Assembly (NCBI RefSeq): GCF_003544835.1
Contig: NZ_CP032099.1
Location: 930,001 to 994,000, forward strand
DNA length: 64,000 nt
Direction: 5' to 3'
Origin: Aliarcobacter skirrowii CCUG 10374
Lineage (GTDB): Bacteria; Campylobacterota; Campylobacteria; Campylobacterales; Arcobacteraceae
Shown: positions 33,833 through 43,733 of the stretch, one piece after another
Layout: the number at the start of each line of letters is the position of its first letter
Position numbering within the stretch: the first letter of the stretch is position 1
The notes under the pieces: generated by a model
The model's input: the letters and a program-made list of their open reading frames with translations, nothing else
Told to the model about the DNA's origin: nothing
Databases searched by the model: none
Program-made: the position numbers and the translations under genes

Positions 33833-36303
33833 ATATTTTTCTCCTTTTTATACGGTTTTAATAAGATTAATAATCTTGGAAGTAAGATTAAATTTGCAGC
33901 TAAAACAGTTATCATTACAATAGCTGTTAAAATTCCAAAATATATTGTAGGAACTAAATTTGAAAGCATAAAAATTGAAAATCCAATTACAACAATAATA
34001 GTTGTGTGATACATTGGATATCCAACACTATTTAAAGATTTTTCAACTGCAAGGCTATAATCTTTATGGCTCTTTTTATACTCAAAATCAAATCTATGTA
34101 TAAAATGAATAGTATCATCAACAGCAATTCCTAAAGCAATTGCTGCAATTGTAATTGTCATAATATCAAGTGGAATCTCAAGCCACCCCATAATTCCAAA
34201 AACCAAAGATATAGGAATAATATTTGTACCTAAAGCTATAACTACCATTTTAATATTTCTAAATAGAATAAAAAACATAATTGCCAAGATAAAAATAGAT
34301 GTAGTAGCAGTTGCTATTTGAGATTCAAACAGAGATTGAAGCATATTATTATATAAAACCATAAGATTTGTAAGCCTAAAAGTTGTCTCTTTGTTTGTAA
34401 TAATCTCTTCTAAATCACTATTTATCTTTTTAATTAGCTCATCTCTTCTTAAATTAGGATTTGAGTCAATTATTCTCATAGTAACTCTAGCTTCAGAAGC
34501 TTCAATATTTACAAATGGACTCAAAATAAGTTTTTTGTACTCATCTGGAAGTTGGTTATAGATTACAGCAAGAGTTATTCCATCTAAATCTTGATTATTA
34601 TTTAAAAGTTTTCCAATTTTTAAAAGTGTTGCCAATGATTGAACTTTTCCAACTTCAGGAATTGACTCTAAATAGTCATGAACTTTTGTAATAGTTTCCA
34701 TTTTTGATTGAGTAAACCAATATTGTGCATCATTTTTTGAAGATTCAAACTCTGCTTCAAAATCATCAAAACTATCTTCAACTTTAGAGTTTAAATCTTC
34801 ACTTTTAAATTTAATTATGACATCAAGTGGAGTTGTACCACCAAGATTCTCATCAATTACCTTCATACCTTTATAGATTTCACTATTTTCTTTAAAATAG
34901 TTTATAAAACTATTCTCTACAAATATTTTGCTAGAACCAATAAAAGAGAATAAAATTGTAAAAAATGCAACAAAAACTATCTTTTTACCATGATTTAAAA
35001 CTATATTTGGAAGTTTTGGTATAAAAGAGATTAGTTTTTTATCTTTTAAAACTTCCTCTTTTTTTCCAATAAGTAGCACAAATATTGGAAAATATATAAA
35101 TGTTAAAACCAAAGATACCAAAATCCCAACACTCATCATAAGACCCAAGTTTATAACTGGCTCAATATTTGATAACACCAAAGATGAAAATCCAACAACT
35201 GTTGTAATAATTGCAAAAAAAGATGGGATTAGTTTTGATAAAACTGTATTTATTGTAAGTTTATATTGATTTGCATTTTTATATTTAAAGTACAACTCCT
35301 TGTATCTTTCAACTAAATGAACGACCAAAGACATTGTAATAATTAGTTGAAGTGCTACAAAGTTTGATGATATAACTGTAACTTCCCAAGAAAAAAGACC
35401 TAAAATTCCAGCTGTACTTAATATAGAGATAAAACAGATAAATAAAATTATAAAAACCCATCTAAAACTTCTAAATATGTACCATAAAACAAAAATAAAG
35501 ATGATAATTAAGCTTAAACCATAGATTAGTAAATCACTTTTTATAAAGCCAATAGCATCACTTGCTATCATATTTACTCCACCTAAAAACACAGTTGCAT
35601 CATTTTCATACTTCTTAAGTATTTGTCTAATCTCTTCTATATCTTCACTATTCTTATTTTTTACAAACTCTCTATAAGCTTTAAACTCTTCATTTAAAAG
35701 CTCTTCCTCTTTTAACTCAACACTATTTAAAGCTCTTGTCTCTTTTATTTTTAAAAATTGCTCTTTTTTATTTAAAAACTCTTGATATTTTTCATCATCT
35801 TTTAGATTTAAAAGTAGGGCAGTAGTTTTAAAATCAGAACTTACAAGAGCATTTTTATAAAGTTCAGAGTTCAAAAACTCATTTTTAACAAGCTCTTTAT
35901 CAAACTCTTTTGTGCTTAAGCTATCAACTCCAGCAACTAAATCAGATATTGGACGAATTGGAGATTGTAAAAGAGGAACTGTAAGAATAGAATCAACACT
36001 TTTTATACTATCTTGTTTTTCTAAATCTTTTGATATGTTTTTTATAAGCTCTAAGGTTCTATTATCTAGTAGATTTTCTTTAGGTGCTAATGTTACTACC
36101 AAGAAGTTTGAACTACCATATTTTTTATAACTTTGTCTAAAAAATCTTAAATCTTCATCATCTTCTAAAAGCAAAGTTTCAGCACTAGCATCTATTTGAA
36201 TATCTTTTGCATGATATGATAAAAACCCTACAAATAAAGATGCTATTATCAAAAAAATAGATGGATATCTAAATATTAATAAATCGTAGAGTTTTTTAAA
36301 CAT
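33829..36303 (-). CDS. RND-superfamily lipid exporter (MMPL/HpnN-like)
   Basis: An 824-residue inner-membrane protein with the RND layout: helix 1, a large periplasmic loop, helices 2-6, helix 7, a second large loop, then helices 8-12. Motif-like sequences include IAIALGIAVDDTIHFIHRF near residue 735. There is no membrane-fusion partner gene. Directly upstream lie mlaC and mlaA, so it probably moves phospholipid or another lipid between the inner membrane and the MlaC/MlaA carriers, as HpnN does for hopanoids. It starts 6 bases after the mlaC stop. Confidence 0.82.
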   Translation of the reverse strand: MFKKLYDLLIFRYPSIFLIIASLFVGFLSYHAKDIQIDASAETLLLEDDEDLRFFRQSYKKYGSSNFLVVTLAPKENLLDNRTLELIKNISKDLEKQDSIKSVDSILTVPLLQSPIRPISDLVAGVDSLSTKEFDKELVKNEFLNSELYKNALVSSDFKTTALLLNLKDDEKYQEFLNKKEQFLKIKETRALNSVELKEEELLNEEFKAYREFVKNKNSEDIEEIRQILKKYENDATVFLGGVNMIASDAIGFIKSDLLIYGLSLIIIFIFVLWYIFRSFRWVFIILFICFISILSTAGILGLFSWEVTVISSNFVALQLIITMSLVVHLVERYKELYFKYKNANQYKLTINTVLSKLIPSFFAIITTVVGFSSLVLSNIEPVINLGLMMSVGILVSLVLTFIYFPIFVLLIGKKEEVLKDKKLISFIPKLPNIVLNHGKKIVFVAFFTILFSFIGSSKIFVENSFINYFKENSEIYKGMKVIDENLGGTTPLDVIIKFKSEDLNSKVEDSFDDFEAEFESSKNDAQYWFTQSKMETITKVHDYLESIPEVGKVQSLATLLKIGKLLNNNQDLDGITLAVIYNQLPDEYKKLILSPFVNIEASEARVTMRIIDSNPNLRRDELIKKINSDLEEIITNKETTFRLTNLMVLYNNMLQSLFESQIATATTSIFILAIMFFILFRNIKMVVIALGTNIIPISLVFGIMGWLEIPLDIMTITIAAIALGIAVDDTIHFIHRFDFEYKKSHKDYSLAVEKSLNSVGYPMYHTTIIVVIGFSIFMLSNLVPTIYFGILTAIVMITVLAANLILLPRLLILLKPYKKEKNI

Positions 36304-36309
36304 TTTGTC

Positions 36310-36897
36310 TTATTTTTGTTCTTTAAGCATTGCTAATATTTGTGGGAAATCTTTCTCTTTGAATAGTTCAGCAAACTGTTGTCTATATGTTTGAATGATA
36401 CTTACTCCAACCAAATCAATATCATAAATCAACCAATCACCATTTTTTTCATAAAAATTGTAATTTATAGTGTAGTTTCCATCAGATCCTATAAGCTCAG
36501 TTTTTAGTTGAAGTCTTGTTTTAAAATATGGCTCAAGAGCTATTATTTTTACTTTTTGATTTGTATAAAGTTCAAGTTTATTTGTGTAAGATCTTTTTAA
36601 AGTGTATTCAAAAGTTTTTACAAATTCAATTTGTTCTTCATTTGATAATTTATCCCAAATCTCTTTTCCTAAAGATATTCTTGCCATTAATTCAAAGTCA
36701 AAAACATTATTTACAACATTTATAATATCAACTTTTTTTTGCTCTAAGTCTATATTTGTATCTTTTAAAATAGATATTACGCTATCTATTTTTTGTGTCA
36801 TAACATCTACAATCTGCTCTTTTTGTATTGCTTTTAAATTTGATACAAATAAAATCATTAATAACAAAAACTTTAAAAAGTTTGCTTTTAGTAGCAT
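36310..36897 (-). CDS. mlaC: MlaC/Ttg2D-family periplasmic phospholipid-binding protein
   Basis: A 195-residue exported protein with an N-terminal signal (FLKFLLLMILFVSNLKA). The MlaC fold is recognisable in FDFELMARISLGKEIWDKLSNEEQIEFVKTFEYTLKRSY and the C-terminal DIDLVGVSIIQTYRQQF. It shuttles phospholipid across the periplasm. It lies between mlaA and an RND exporter in one operon; the ABC genes mlaFEDB are not in this window. Confidence 0.88.
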   Translation of the reverse strand: MLLKANFLKFLLLMILFVSNLKAIQKEQIVDVMTQKIDSVISILKDTNIDLEQKKVDIINVVNNVFDFELMARISLGKEIWDKLSNEEQIEFVKTFEYTLKRSYTNKLELYTNQKVKIIALEPYFKTRLQLKTELIGSDGNYTINYNFYEKNGDWLIYDIDLVGVSIIQTYRQQFAELFKEKDFPQILAMLKEQK

Positions 36898-36899
36898 AA

Positions 36900-37637
36900 T
36901 TACTCCTTAATCTCTTGATTTCTTTTTTGTGTATAGGCATTTTTTAAATATGGATATAAATCTATCGCATCTTTTTTTATCATGTCATAAAATTCTGGAT
37001 TTTTTGAAAATTCATTTAATATTATAATTGAATTTAAAGTTAAATCCTCTTTCCAGTTGAATTGATCAGATGTTTTATATGGAATAGTATTATGTGCAAC
37101 CTGACTTGTAGGAGAAAGTGATAAATCTCCAGCTAAACCAAACATATCTCTAAGATTTGATGGTCCCAAAAATGGTAATACTACATGAAAACCTTCTCCA
37201 ACTCCCCAGTAACCCAAAGTTTGTCCAAAATCTTCTTTGTATATTTCCATTCCTAAAGTGTGTGTTGCTTGATCCATAAAACCACCAAAACCCCAAATAG
37301 TATTTATTAAAAATCTTCCAAGCTCTTTTCCAGCTCTTTCAAATTTTAGTTGAAACAAATTATTTACAAATCTCACAGGAAACAGAAGATTTGTAAAAAA
37401 GTTACTAATTCCAGTTCTTGCAACCTCTGGAACAACATATTTATAACCCTTTGCTGTTGGTTTTACTACATAGGTAAAAAAACCATCATTAAAGTGTGTC
37501 ATAGCTCTGTTATATCCACTTAAAGGATCAAAATCCTCTTTTGGTTTTTTAAATTCAGCTTCAAACTCATCATGAAAAGATGGCTCAGAAGCAAAGCTAA
37601 AAACTGATATTAGTATCAAAATGATAATTTTTTTCAA
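36900..37637 (-). CDS. mlaA: MlaA/VacJ-family phospholipid transport protein
   Basis: A 245-residue exported protein. The MlaA core is clear: DPLSGYNRAMTHFNDGFF, ARTGISNFFTNLLFPVRFVNNLFQ, NTIWGFGGFMD, GQTLGYWGVGEG and LPFLGPSNLRD. In E. coli MlaA is an outer-membrane lipoprotein that removes phospholipids from the outer leaflet. Here the signal ends FSFASEPS with no lipobox Cys, so this form is not lipidated. First gene of the mlaA-mlaC-RND-LOG operon; mlaC follows after 2 bases. Confidence 0.92.
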   Translation of the reverse strand: MKKIIILILISVFSFASEPSFHDEFEAEFKKPKEDFDPLSGYNRAMTHFNDGFFTYVVKPTAKGYKYVVPEVARTGISNFFTNLLFPVRFVNNLFQLKFERAGKELGRFLINTIWGFGGFMDQATHTLGMEIYKEDFGQTLGYWGVGEGFHVVLPFLGPSNLRDMFGLAGDLSLSPTSQVAHNTIPYKTSDQFNWKEDLTLNSIIILNEFSKNPEFYDMIKKDAIDLYPYLKNAYTQKRNQEIKE

Positions 37638-37697
37638 ATATAAACCTTTTTTAAATAAAGCTAAATTGTATCTAAAATAGATATCAATAAACTTTAA

Positions 37698-38543
37698 CTA
37701 ATTTTTTAAACTATTTAAAATATCAATTGCTTGTAGAGGATTTACAATCACATCATCTATTTTAAACATAAAGTGTAAATGTGGTCCAGTAGAACGCCCC
37801 GTATTTCCACTAAGAGCTATAATATCACCTCTTTTTACAAAATCTCCAAGCTTTACTTTAAACTCATCTAAATGAAAATATCCACTAAAAACTCCATGAC
37901 CGTGATCTATTACAACACTTTTTCCACCATAGAATCTATCTTTTGCAACTCTTACAATTCCACTATTAGATGCTTTTATAGGAGTTCCTATAGGTGCTCT
38001 AAAATCTGTTCCTGTGTGATAAGAGCGTAAAGTGTTGTTAAACAATCTTGCATTTCCAAAATCGCTTGTGATTTTTGAATCAATAGGATAAATAAAATCA
38101 TCTTTCCATAAAATATTTGGATGTTTTTTTGTGTAAATCTCTTTTGCCTCTTCAAACTCTTTTTTAACTCTTTGTTTATCTTCTTGCGATAACTCAACTT
38201 TACTAGAGCTAACACTTAGGGTTTCAGTTTTGTAATCACCTTTGTTTATATATAGATTTTTACCTTTAAATACTTTTTTTCCATTTTCAAAGTATGAGAC
38301 AATAATTGGCTCTTTTTTTGGTTTTTCATAATAAGAGATTGGAAGTAAAATATAGTAGCTATCTTTTTTGAAAGGGTTTTCAAAAAAATCGTAGTTTTTA
38401 TTTAGAAAAGTAAGCTTTGGATTTTCTATATTGCTCTTCTCTAAACTCACCAAAATTGTATTTGCGTTTATAGTTTTGTTTGTATTTAGTTCAAGTGCAA
38501 ATAAACTTGAAACAAATAAAAATAAAATGATAACTTTTTTCAT
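37698..38543 (-). CDS. M23-family peptidoglycan endopeptidase
   Basis: A 281-residue exported protein (signal MKKVIILFLFVSSLFA). An N-terminal beta domain is followed by a LytM/M23 zinc peptidase: SYHTGTDFRAP (His, Asp ligands), VVIDHGHGVFSGYFHLDEF and GPHLHFMF (catalytic HxH). It cleaves peptidoglycan cross-bridges or trims stems. It is shorter than the Csd1/Csd3 shape proteins, and all zinc ligands are present, so it should be active. Convergent with nothing; its promoter region is shared with yebC. Confidence 0.9.
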   Translation of the reverse strand: MKKVIILFLFVSSLFALELNTNKTINANTILVSLEKSNIENPKLTFLNKNYDFFENPFKKDSYYILLPISYYEKPKKEPIIVSYFENGKKVFKGKNLYINKGDYKTETLSVSSSKVELSQEDKQRVKKEFEEAKEIYTKKHPNILWKDDFIYPIDSKITSDFGNARLFNNTLRSYHTGTDFRAPIGTPIKASNSGIVRVAKDRFYGGKSVVIDHGHGVFSGYFHLDEFKVKLGDFVKRGDIIALSGNTGRSTGPHLHFMFKIDDVIVNPLQAIDILNSLKN

Positions 38544-38603
38544 GGCAAAATCTTAGCAAAACTAATATTAAAACCATTTTTTATAGTTTTAGTGCAAACC
38601 TGA

Positions 38604-38609
38604 TATAAT
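38604..38609 (+). promoter_or_regulatory. -10 box of yebC
   Basis: TATAAT in TGATATAATG, 34 bases before the chosen start at 38643. No clear -35, as usual for Campylobacterota sigma-70 promoters. Confidence 0.6.
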
Positions 38610-38642
38610 GTCGCCCAAAAATAAATTTTTATGGAGTTATCT

Positions 38643-39353
38643 ATGGGTAGAGCCTTTGAATATAGAAAAGCAGCAAAGATGAAAAGATGGGGAAATATGA
38701 GTAGAGTATTTCCAAAACTAGCACGTGCTATTGAGGTTGCAGCAAAAAGTGGAGTTCCAGACCCTGAAATGAACTCAGCTTTAAGAACTGCTATTTTAAA
38801 TGCAAAAGCTGAAAATATGCCAAAAGCAAATATTGATGCAGCTATTAAAAGAGCAACAGGAAAAGATTCAGCAAACTTCTCTGAAGTAAATTTTGAAGGA
38901 AAAGGTCCTCACGGAGTTTTGGTTTTTGTTGAAACTGCAACAGACAACAACACAAGAACAGTAGCAAATATTAAAATGCACTTTAATAAAACGGGTGGAC
39001 AAGTTGTTCCAACTGGTTCTTTAGAGTTTTTCTTCGATAGAAAAGCTATTTTTGAGTTTACAAAACCAGCTAACTGGGAACTTGAAGAGTTGGAGTTAGA
39101 GCTAATAGATGCAGGTCTTGAAGAGCTTGAAGAGGAAGATGGATTGTGTCTTGCTTATGCAAACTATACAGACTTTGGAAATATGAACAATAAATTTGAA
39201 GAGCTAAAAATCCCTCTTATAAAAGCAGAGCTAAAAAGAATTCCAAACAATCCTCAAGAGTTTAGCGAAGAGCAACAAGAAGATATAGGTAAACTTATAG
39301 AAAAACTTGAAGATGATGACGATGTACAGGCTGTTTATACAAATATAGCTTAA
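38643..39353 (+). CDS. yebC: YebC/PmpR-family regulator / translation factor
   Basis: A 236-residue protein. Family signature at the start ([22 protein letters not shown]), then [24 protein letters not shown] and [23 protein letters not shown]. Members bind DNA as transcription regulators and some resolve ribosome stalling at proline runs. The start at 38643 is chosen because GGAG lies 7 bases before it and it matches the family; an ATG four codons earlier would overlap that ribosome site. Confidence 0.93.
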   Translation: MGRAFEYRKAAKMKRWGNMSRVFPKLARAIEVAAKSGVPDPEMNSALRTAILNAKAENMPKANIDAAIKRATGKDSANFSEVNFEGKGPHGVLVFVETATDNNTRTVANIKMHFNKTGGQVVPTGSLEFFFDRKAIFEFTKPANWELEELELELIDAGLEELEEEDGLCLAYANYTDFGNMNNKFEELKIPLIKAELKRIPNNPQEFSEEQQEDIGKLIEKLEDDDDVQAVYTNIA

Positions 39354-39377
39354 AAAATTCAAACTAGGGGAGAGATT

Positions 39378-42300
39378 TTGTCTATATTTCAAAATAGTGT
39401 TTTAAAAACTTTTAAACAAGATGAAAAGTTGGTAGCTGCTAGATGGGCAGCTTTTCAAAACTACAAATCAAAAGTAGAGGCTATAAAAGATTTCAAAGAG
39501 GAAGAGTATCAAGATGGATTTTTAAAAGATATTTTTGAATCTTGTCTTGGATACACTCTAAAAACTACAAATCCAAGCTCTTTTAATCTTGAGAGAGAAA
39601 AGAAAAACGAAACAGATAGCAAAAAAGCAGATGGAGTTATCTATTTAAATAGTGAAATAATTGCCGTAATTGAGTTAAAAGATACAAAAACAAAAAATCT
39701 TGACCGTGTACAACAACAAGCTTTTTGGTATTTAACACAACACACAAAAGCCAAATATGTGATTATTTCAAACTTTGATGAGCTTAGATTTTATTTTGAT
39801 AAAAGCACAGCTTATGAGAGTTTTTCTCTGTTTAATCTATCTTATGATGAGTTTTGTAAGCTTCATTTGCTTTTGTCTTTTGAAAATATCAAAGATGAAA
39901 CAGCTTTAAAAATAAAAGAGAAATCAAACAGCTTTGAGCAAGATATATCTAAAAAACTATATAAAGATTTCTCCAACTTTAGAACACTTCTTTTTGAAAA
40001 TATTGTAAAAAATAATCCAACTATTGATAAACAAACACTTCTAAGACTCACTCAAAAACTATGCGATCGTATTATTTTTATACTATTTGCAGAAGATAGA
40101 GATTTGCTTCGTGCAAATATGATAAAAGAGATTAGAGAGGAGTTTATAAATCAAAAGTTTACAAACTACTCTTTATATGATATTTATAAATTCTACTTTG
40201 AAGCTATAAACAAAGGAAACGATAAACTACAAATTCCTCAATACAACGGAGGACTTTTTGCTGTTGATGAGCTTCTTGATAGTTTGATTATAGATGATTA
40301 TATTTTAGATGAAAATGTACAGATACTTTCAAACTACGATTTTGCAAGTGAAATATCTGTAAATATTTTGGGACATATTTTTGAGCAGAGTCTTACAGAC
40401 CTTGAAGAGCTTCAAGCAAATATAGATAATGTAAACTTTGATAAAACAAAATCAAAAAGAAAAAAAGATGGTGTATTTTATACTCCTGAATATATCACAA
40501 GATATATTGTAGAAAATACTCTTGGCAAAATGTGTAGTGAGAAAAGAGAAGATCTAAAAATTGTTGAGATAACACCTCCATCTAACCCAAAAAAACTAAC
40601 AAAACAAGAGCAACAAACAAAAGAGAACCTGCAAGAGTATAAAAACTGGCTTCTAAATCTAAAAATCCTAGACCCAGCTTGTGGAAGTGGAGCATTTCTA
40701 AATCAAGCTTTGGAATACTTGATATCTGAACACAAAAATCTACAAAATGATTTGGCTTTGATGGGAGATTTGTTTGCTTCATATATGGTAGAAGAAGAGA
40801 TACTTGAACACAATCTTTATGGTGTGGATATAAATGAAGATGCCGTGGAGATTGCAAAACTAAGTTTGTGGCTACGAACTGCAAAAAGAGGAAGACCACT
40901 TACAAAACTAGCAGACAAGATAGTTTGTGCAAACTCACTTTTAGAGATGCCATTTAGTGAAAATAGTTTTGATGTGGTTATTGGAAATCCACCTTATGTA
41001 AGAGTTCAAGGATTAAAAAGTAACTATGAAAATGAAGCAAAACTTTATGAAGAAAAATTTGTAAGTGCAACTGGAAATTATGATTTATATGCTCTATTTT
41101 TAGAAATGAGTTTTAAGATGCTAAATCAAAAAGGAAAACTTAGTTATATTTTGCCTCATAAATTTCTAATATCTGATTTTGGAAGTGGTATAAGAGGATT
41201 TTTGAGTGAAAACAAAGCAGTAGAAAGCTTACTTCACTTTGGTAGTGAAATGGTTTTTGAAGATGCTTCTACTTATACTTGCATAATAAATCTATCTCAC
41301 AATAATAAAAAACTAGATTTTAAATCAATAAGCCCAAATGATATATTTAATCCTTTTCAATATGACTCTATAAGTTATGAAAATCTAAATAGTGATAAGT
41401 GGAACTTATCTTCAAATGATATTACAAAAGTTTTGGAAAAAATAAATCTTCAACCTTTGAGAGTTAAAGATGTCTTTGCAAAGATTTTTCAAGGAGCAAA
41501 AACAGGAAGTGATGATGTTTTTTTATTATTATCAACCGAAAAAGGTTTTTATTCAAAAGCACTCGATAAAATTGTAGAAGTTGAAAAAGGTTTGTTAAAA
41601 CCAATGCTTAAAGGTGAAGATATAAGTAGATATAAAAATCTTAAAAATAGATATTCTGTAATTTTCCCATATATTTTGGAAGATGGAAAAACAAAACCAA
41701 TGAGTGAAGATTTTATAAAAGAGAACTATCCAAAAGGATATGAATATTTAAAAGCAAATGAGGAATTTTTAAGAGGTAGAGAAAAAAGAAGATTTGATAA
41801 TCCAAAAGATTGGTTTTTATTTAGTAGAAATCAAGGAATTAATTACTTTCATTATCATAAAATAATTATTCAAGAATTAAGTTTTGGTTCAAATCTAACT
41901 TATGATAATGTTGGAATGTGTCATGCAGGACAATATAGTATGGTAAAGAAAAAAGAAATAAAAGAGGATGATAAGTTTTATTTAACTCTTTTAAATTCTT
42001 CTTTAATGTGGTTTTTTATAAAAAATACTAGTACAGAATTTAGAGGAGGTTATTTCGCATATCAAACTAAATATATTGAGCCTTTTCCTCTACCAAAACT
42101 AGAAAATTTAGAACAACAAGAACCCTTTATCCAAAAAGCTGATTTAATGCTTGAATTAAATAAAAAACTACAAGAGCTAAAACAAAACTTTATAAATGAA
42201 TTAAATCTTGAAAAAGTTCCTACAAAGCTACAAAAATTTGAAGAGCTAGATTTTGATGATTTTGTAAAAGAGTATGCAAAAGCAAAAAAACTAAAATTTG

Positions 42301-42479
42301 CCGATAAATTAGAAGAGAGAAATTTCAAAAATGAGTGGCAAAGACTTTTTGAAAATGACAAAAAAGAAGTCCTAGAAATCCAAAATCAAATCAATATTAC
42401 AGATAAAGAAATCGACCAAATGGTTTATAAACTCTATGATTTAACTCCTGATGAAATTAAAATTGTTGAGGGTGTGTAG
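39378..42479 (+). CDS. Type IIG restriction-modification enzyme (fused nuclease and N6-adenine methylase)
   Basis: A 1033-residue protein. The N-terminal nuclease has a PD-(D/E)xK pattern: D85 in KKADGVIYL, then E99-L-K101 in VIELKDTKT. A helical linker follows. The methylase has motif I LDPACGSGAFL near residue 432, GVDINEDAVEIAKLSLW, and motif IV GNPPYVRVQG near 537, which is typical of N6-adenine enzymes. The C-terminal part (from about 690) is a target-recognition domain. TTG start with AGGGGAGAG seven bases upstream. The next gene overlaps its stop by one base. No separate S or R gene, so it should cut and methylate alone. All catalytic motifs are intact. Confidence 0.9.
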   Translation: MSIFQNSVLKTFKQDEKLVAARWAAFQNYKSKVEAIKDFKEEEYQDGFLKDIFESCLGYTLKTTNPSSFNLEREKKNETDSKKADGVIYLNSEIIAVIELKDTKTKNLDRVQQQAFWYLTQHTKAKYVIISNFDELRFYFDKSTAYESFSLFNLSYDEFCKLHLLLSFENIKDETALKIKEKSNSFEQDISKKLYKDFSNFRTLLFENIVKNNPTIDKQTLLRLTQKLCDRIIFILFAEDRDLLRANMIKEIREEFINQKFTNYSLYDIYKFYFEAINKGNDKLQIPQYNGGLFAVDELLDSLIIDDYILDENVQILSNYDFASEISVNILGHIFEQSLTDLEELQANIDNVNFDKTKSKRKKDGVFYTPEYITRYIVENTLGKMCSEKREDLKIVEITPPSNPKKLTKQEQQTKENLQEYKNWLLNLKILDPACGSGAFLNQALEYLISEHKNLQNDLALMGDLFASYMVEEEILEHNLYGVDINEDAVEIAKLSLWLRTAKRGRPLTKLADKIVCANSLLEMPFSENSFDVVIGNPPYVRVQGLKSNYENEAKLYEEKFVSATGNYDLYALFLEMSFKMLNQKGKLSYILPHKFLISDFGSGIRGFLSENKAVESLLHFGSEMVFEDASTYTCIINLSHNNKKLDFKSISPNDIFNPFQYDSISYENLNSDKWNLSSNDITKVLEKINLQPLRVKDVFAKIFQGAKTGSDDVFLLLSTEKGFYSKALDKIVEVEKGLLKPMLKGEDISRYKNLKNRYSVIFPYILEDGKTKPMSEDFIKENYPKGYEYLKANEEFLRGREKRRFDNPKDWFLFSRNQGINYFHYHKIIIQELSFGSNLTYDNVGMCHAGQYSMVKKKEIKEDDKFYLTLLNSSLMWFFIKNTSTEFRGGYFAYQTKYIEPFPLPKLENLEQQEPFIQKADLMLELNKKLQELKQNFINELNLEKVPTKLQKFEELDFDDFVKEYAKAKKLKFADKLEERNFKNEWQRLFENDKKEVLEIQNQINITDKEIDQMVYKLYDLTPDEIKIVEGV

Positions 42480-43636
42480 TGTTTAGTTCTTTACAAAATA
42501 GAAAAAGAACAAATTTACCTAATAAATTTAATTTTGGACATGAATTAAGTTTTTTGTTGCACGATATTATGACAAGTTTATTTGAAACTGCTAAACAAAC
42601 AAATATGTTTTCAATAAACATAGATATTTATGAAGATGAATATAAGAAATTTTTAGAAAACTCAGAAGATATTGGTAAGTGGATACTTAATACTAAAGAG
42701 AAAAATAAAAGTGCAAAAGTATTAAAAACAATAGTATTTCCAGCTTTATTATCTGATATGTTACATTGTTTTTATGAAGCTCTTGAAACATCAAGAAAAG
42801 GAAAATTAACAATTTCATATATGCTTATTAGAAAACCTTTGCAAGAAAGTTTATATTTATTAGAAGATATTGTTTTAAGTGAGTTAAATTTTTCAGATAA
42901 ATTTAAGAAAAATGCAGAAAGTTCTGAATTAGAATCGTTAGAATATAAAAAAAACTTAAAACATCTTGAATTTAGTTCAGCTGGTGGAAAAGAGGGGCAT
43001 GCAAAAAGAATAGAAAAAATATTTGAAATTATGGGTTCTAATTTTGGATTAAGTCCAGAATATATAGCACAATTAAGATACGACAAATCAAGTGAAGATA
43101 GTTTTGATATAATTTGTAATAAAGCAATGCATCTATTCACAACTCATGAAAAGATTTTTACTGAGCCATTAAATATAAATATGATATTTTCAGGTTATTC
43201 TGAATTTGAAACCCAATGGGCATATTTATATAGTAGATTACCTTATTTATTATTTTATACTTGGATAATTGTAGAATATTTAACAAATAGCATTATAGAA
43301 ACTTCTCAAGAATATTTAGATGATATTAGAAGAAGAGTATCAGCATTAATAATTTTATGGTGGAATGAAATAGATGATTTTTATAAAAATGAAAAACTTG
43401 AAAGTTTTGTAGGATTTCAAGAAGAATGGTTAAATAATCATTGCTTAAAAAATGGCTACAAAATTCCAACAAAGAATAATTTAATAAAAATGTTTAAAAA
43501 TGGTTCTTTTCCAAATGAGAGTAAAAATTCAATTAAACAAAGATTAAATAGATATCAAGATATTTATAAAATAAATCTTTTAGATGCAAAATATTATGAA
43601 AAAGATGTAAATTTTAAAATTATTGATAATAAATAA
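42479..43636 (+). CDS. Unknown 385-residue protein coupled to the type IIG enzyme
   Basis: The GTG start shares one base with the stop codon of the restriction-modification gene, so translation is probably coupled. The protein is mostly helical, soluble, with no signal peptide. A segment around residues 110-125 (MLIRKPLQESLYLLEDI) recalls the R-x-x-E helical pairs of DUF5677-like proteins, but I cannot assign a family. FLLHDIMTSLF and NKAMHLFTTHEK contain paired His residues without a known motif. It could be a control, accessory or independent defence protein; none of this is shown. Confidence 0.75.
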   Translation: MFSSLQNRKRTNLPNKFNFGHELSFLLHDIMTSLFETAKQTNMFSINIDIYEDEYKKFLENSEDIGKWILNTKEKNKSAKVLKTIVFPALLSDMLHCFYEALETSRKGKLTISYMLIRKPLQESLYLLEDIVLSELNFSDKFKKNAESSELESLEYKKNLKHLEFSSAGGKEGHAKRIEKIFEIMGSNFGLSPEYIAQLRYDKSSEDSFDIICNKAMHLFTTHEKIFTEPLNINMIFSGYSEFETQWAYLYSRLPYLLFYTWIIVEYLTNSIIETSQEYLDDIRRRVSALIILWWNEIDDFYKNEKLESFVGFQEEWLNNHCLKNGYKIPTKNNLIKMFKNGSFPNESKNSIKQRLNRYQDIYKINLLDAKYYEKDVNFKIIDNK

Positions 43637-43653
43637 AGTACAAAACATATTTA

Positions 43654-43722
43654 ATTACAAATTGTAATATTTCTTTCTCTTTTTACTCTCTTTTGCTAAG
43701 ATTTAAAAAATCTTTCAAGCAA
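43654..43722 (+). promoter_or_regulatory. Palindrome and leader hairpin upstream of the RhuM-like gene
   Basis: ATTACAAATTGTAAT at 43654-43668 is a perfect 7-1-7 palindrome. Further on, 43693-43722 can fold as TTGCT-AAGATTT / AAATCTT-AGCAA with an AAA loop and a three-base bulge; it ends at the AGGGG ribosome site of the gene at 43734. The two could control transcription and translation respectively. Confidence 0.4.
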
Positions 43723-43733
43723 GGGGAAATAAA

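Noticed and set aside
36900-37637. mlaA as a broken gene because it lacks the lipobox Cys
   Set aside because: The rest of the family core and the signal peptide are intact, and the operon is well ordered; a non-lipidated form is more likely.
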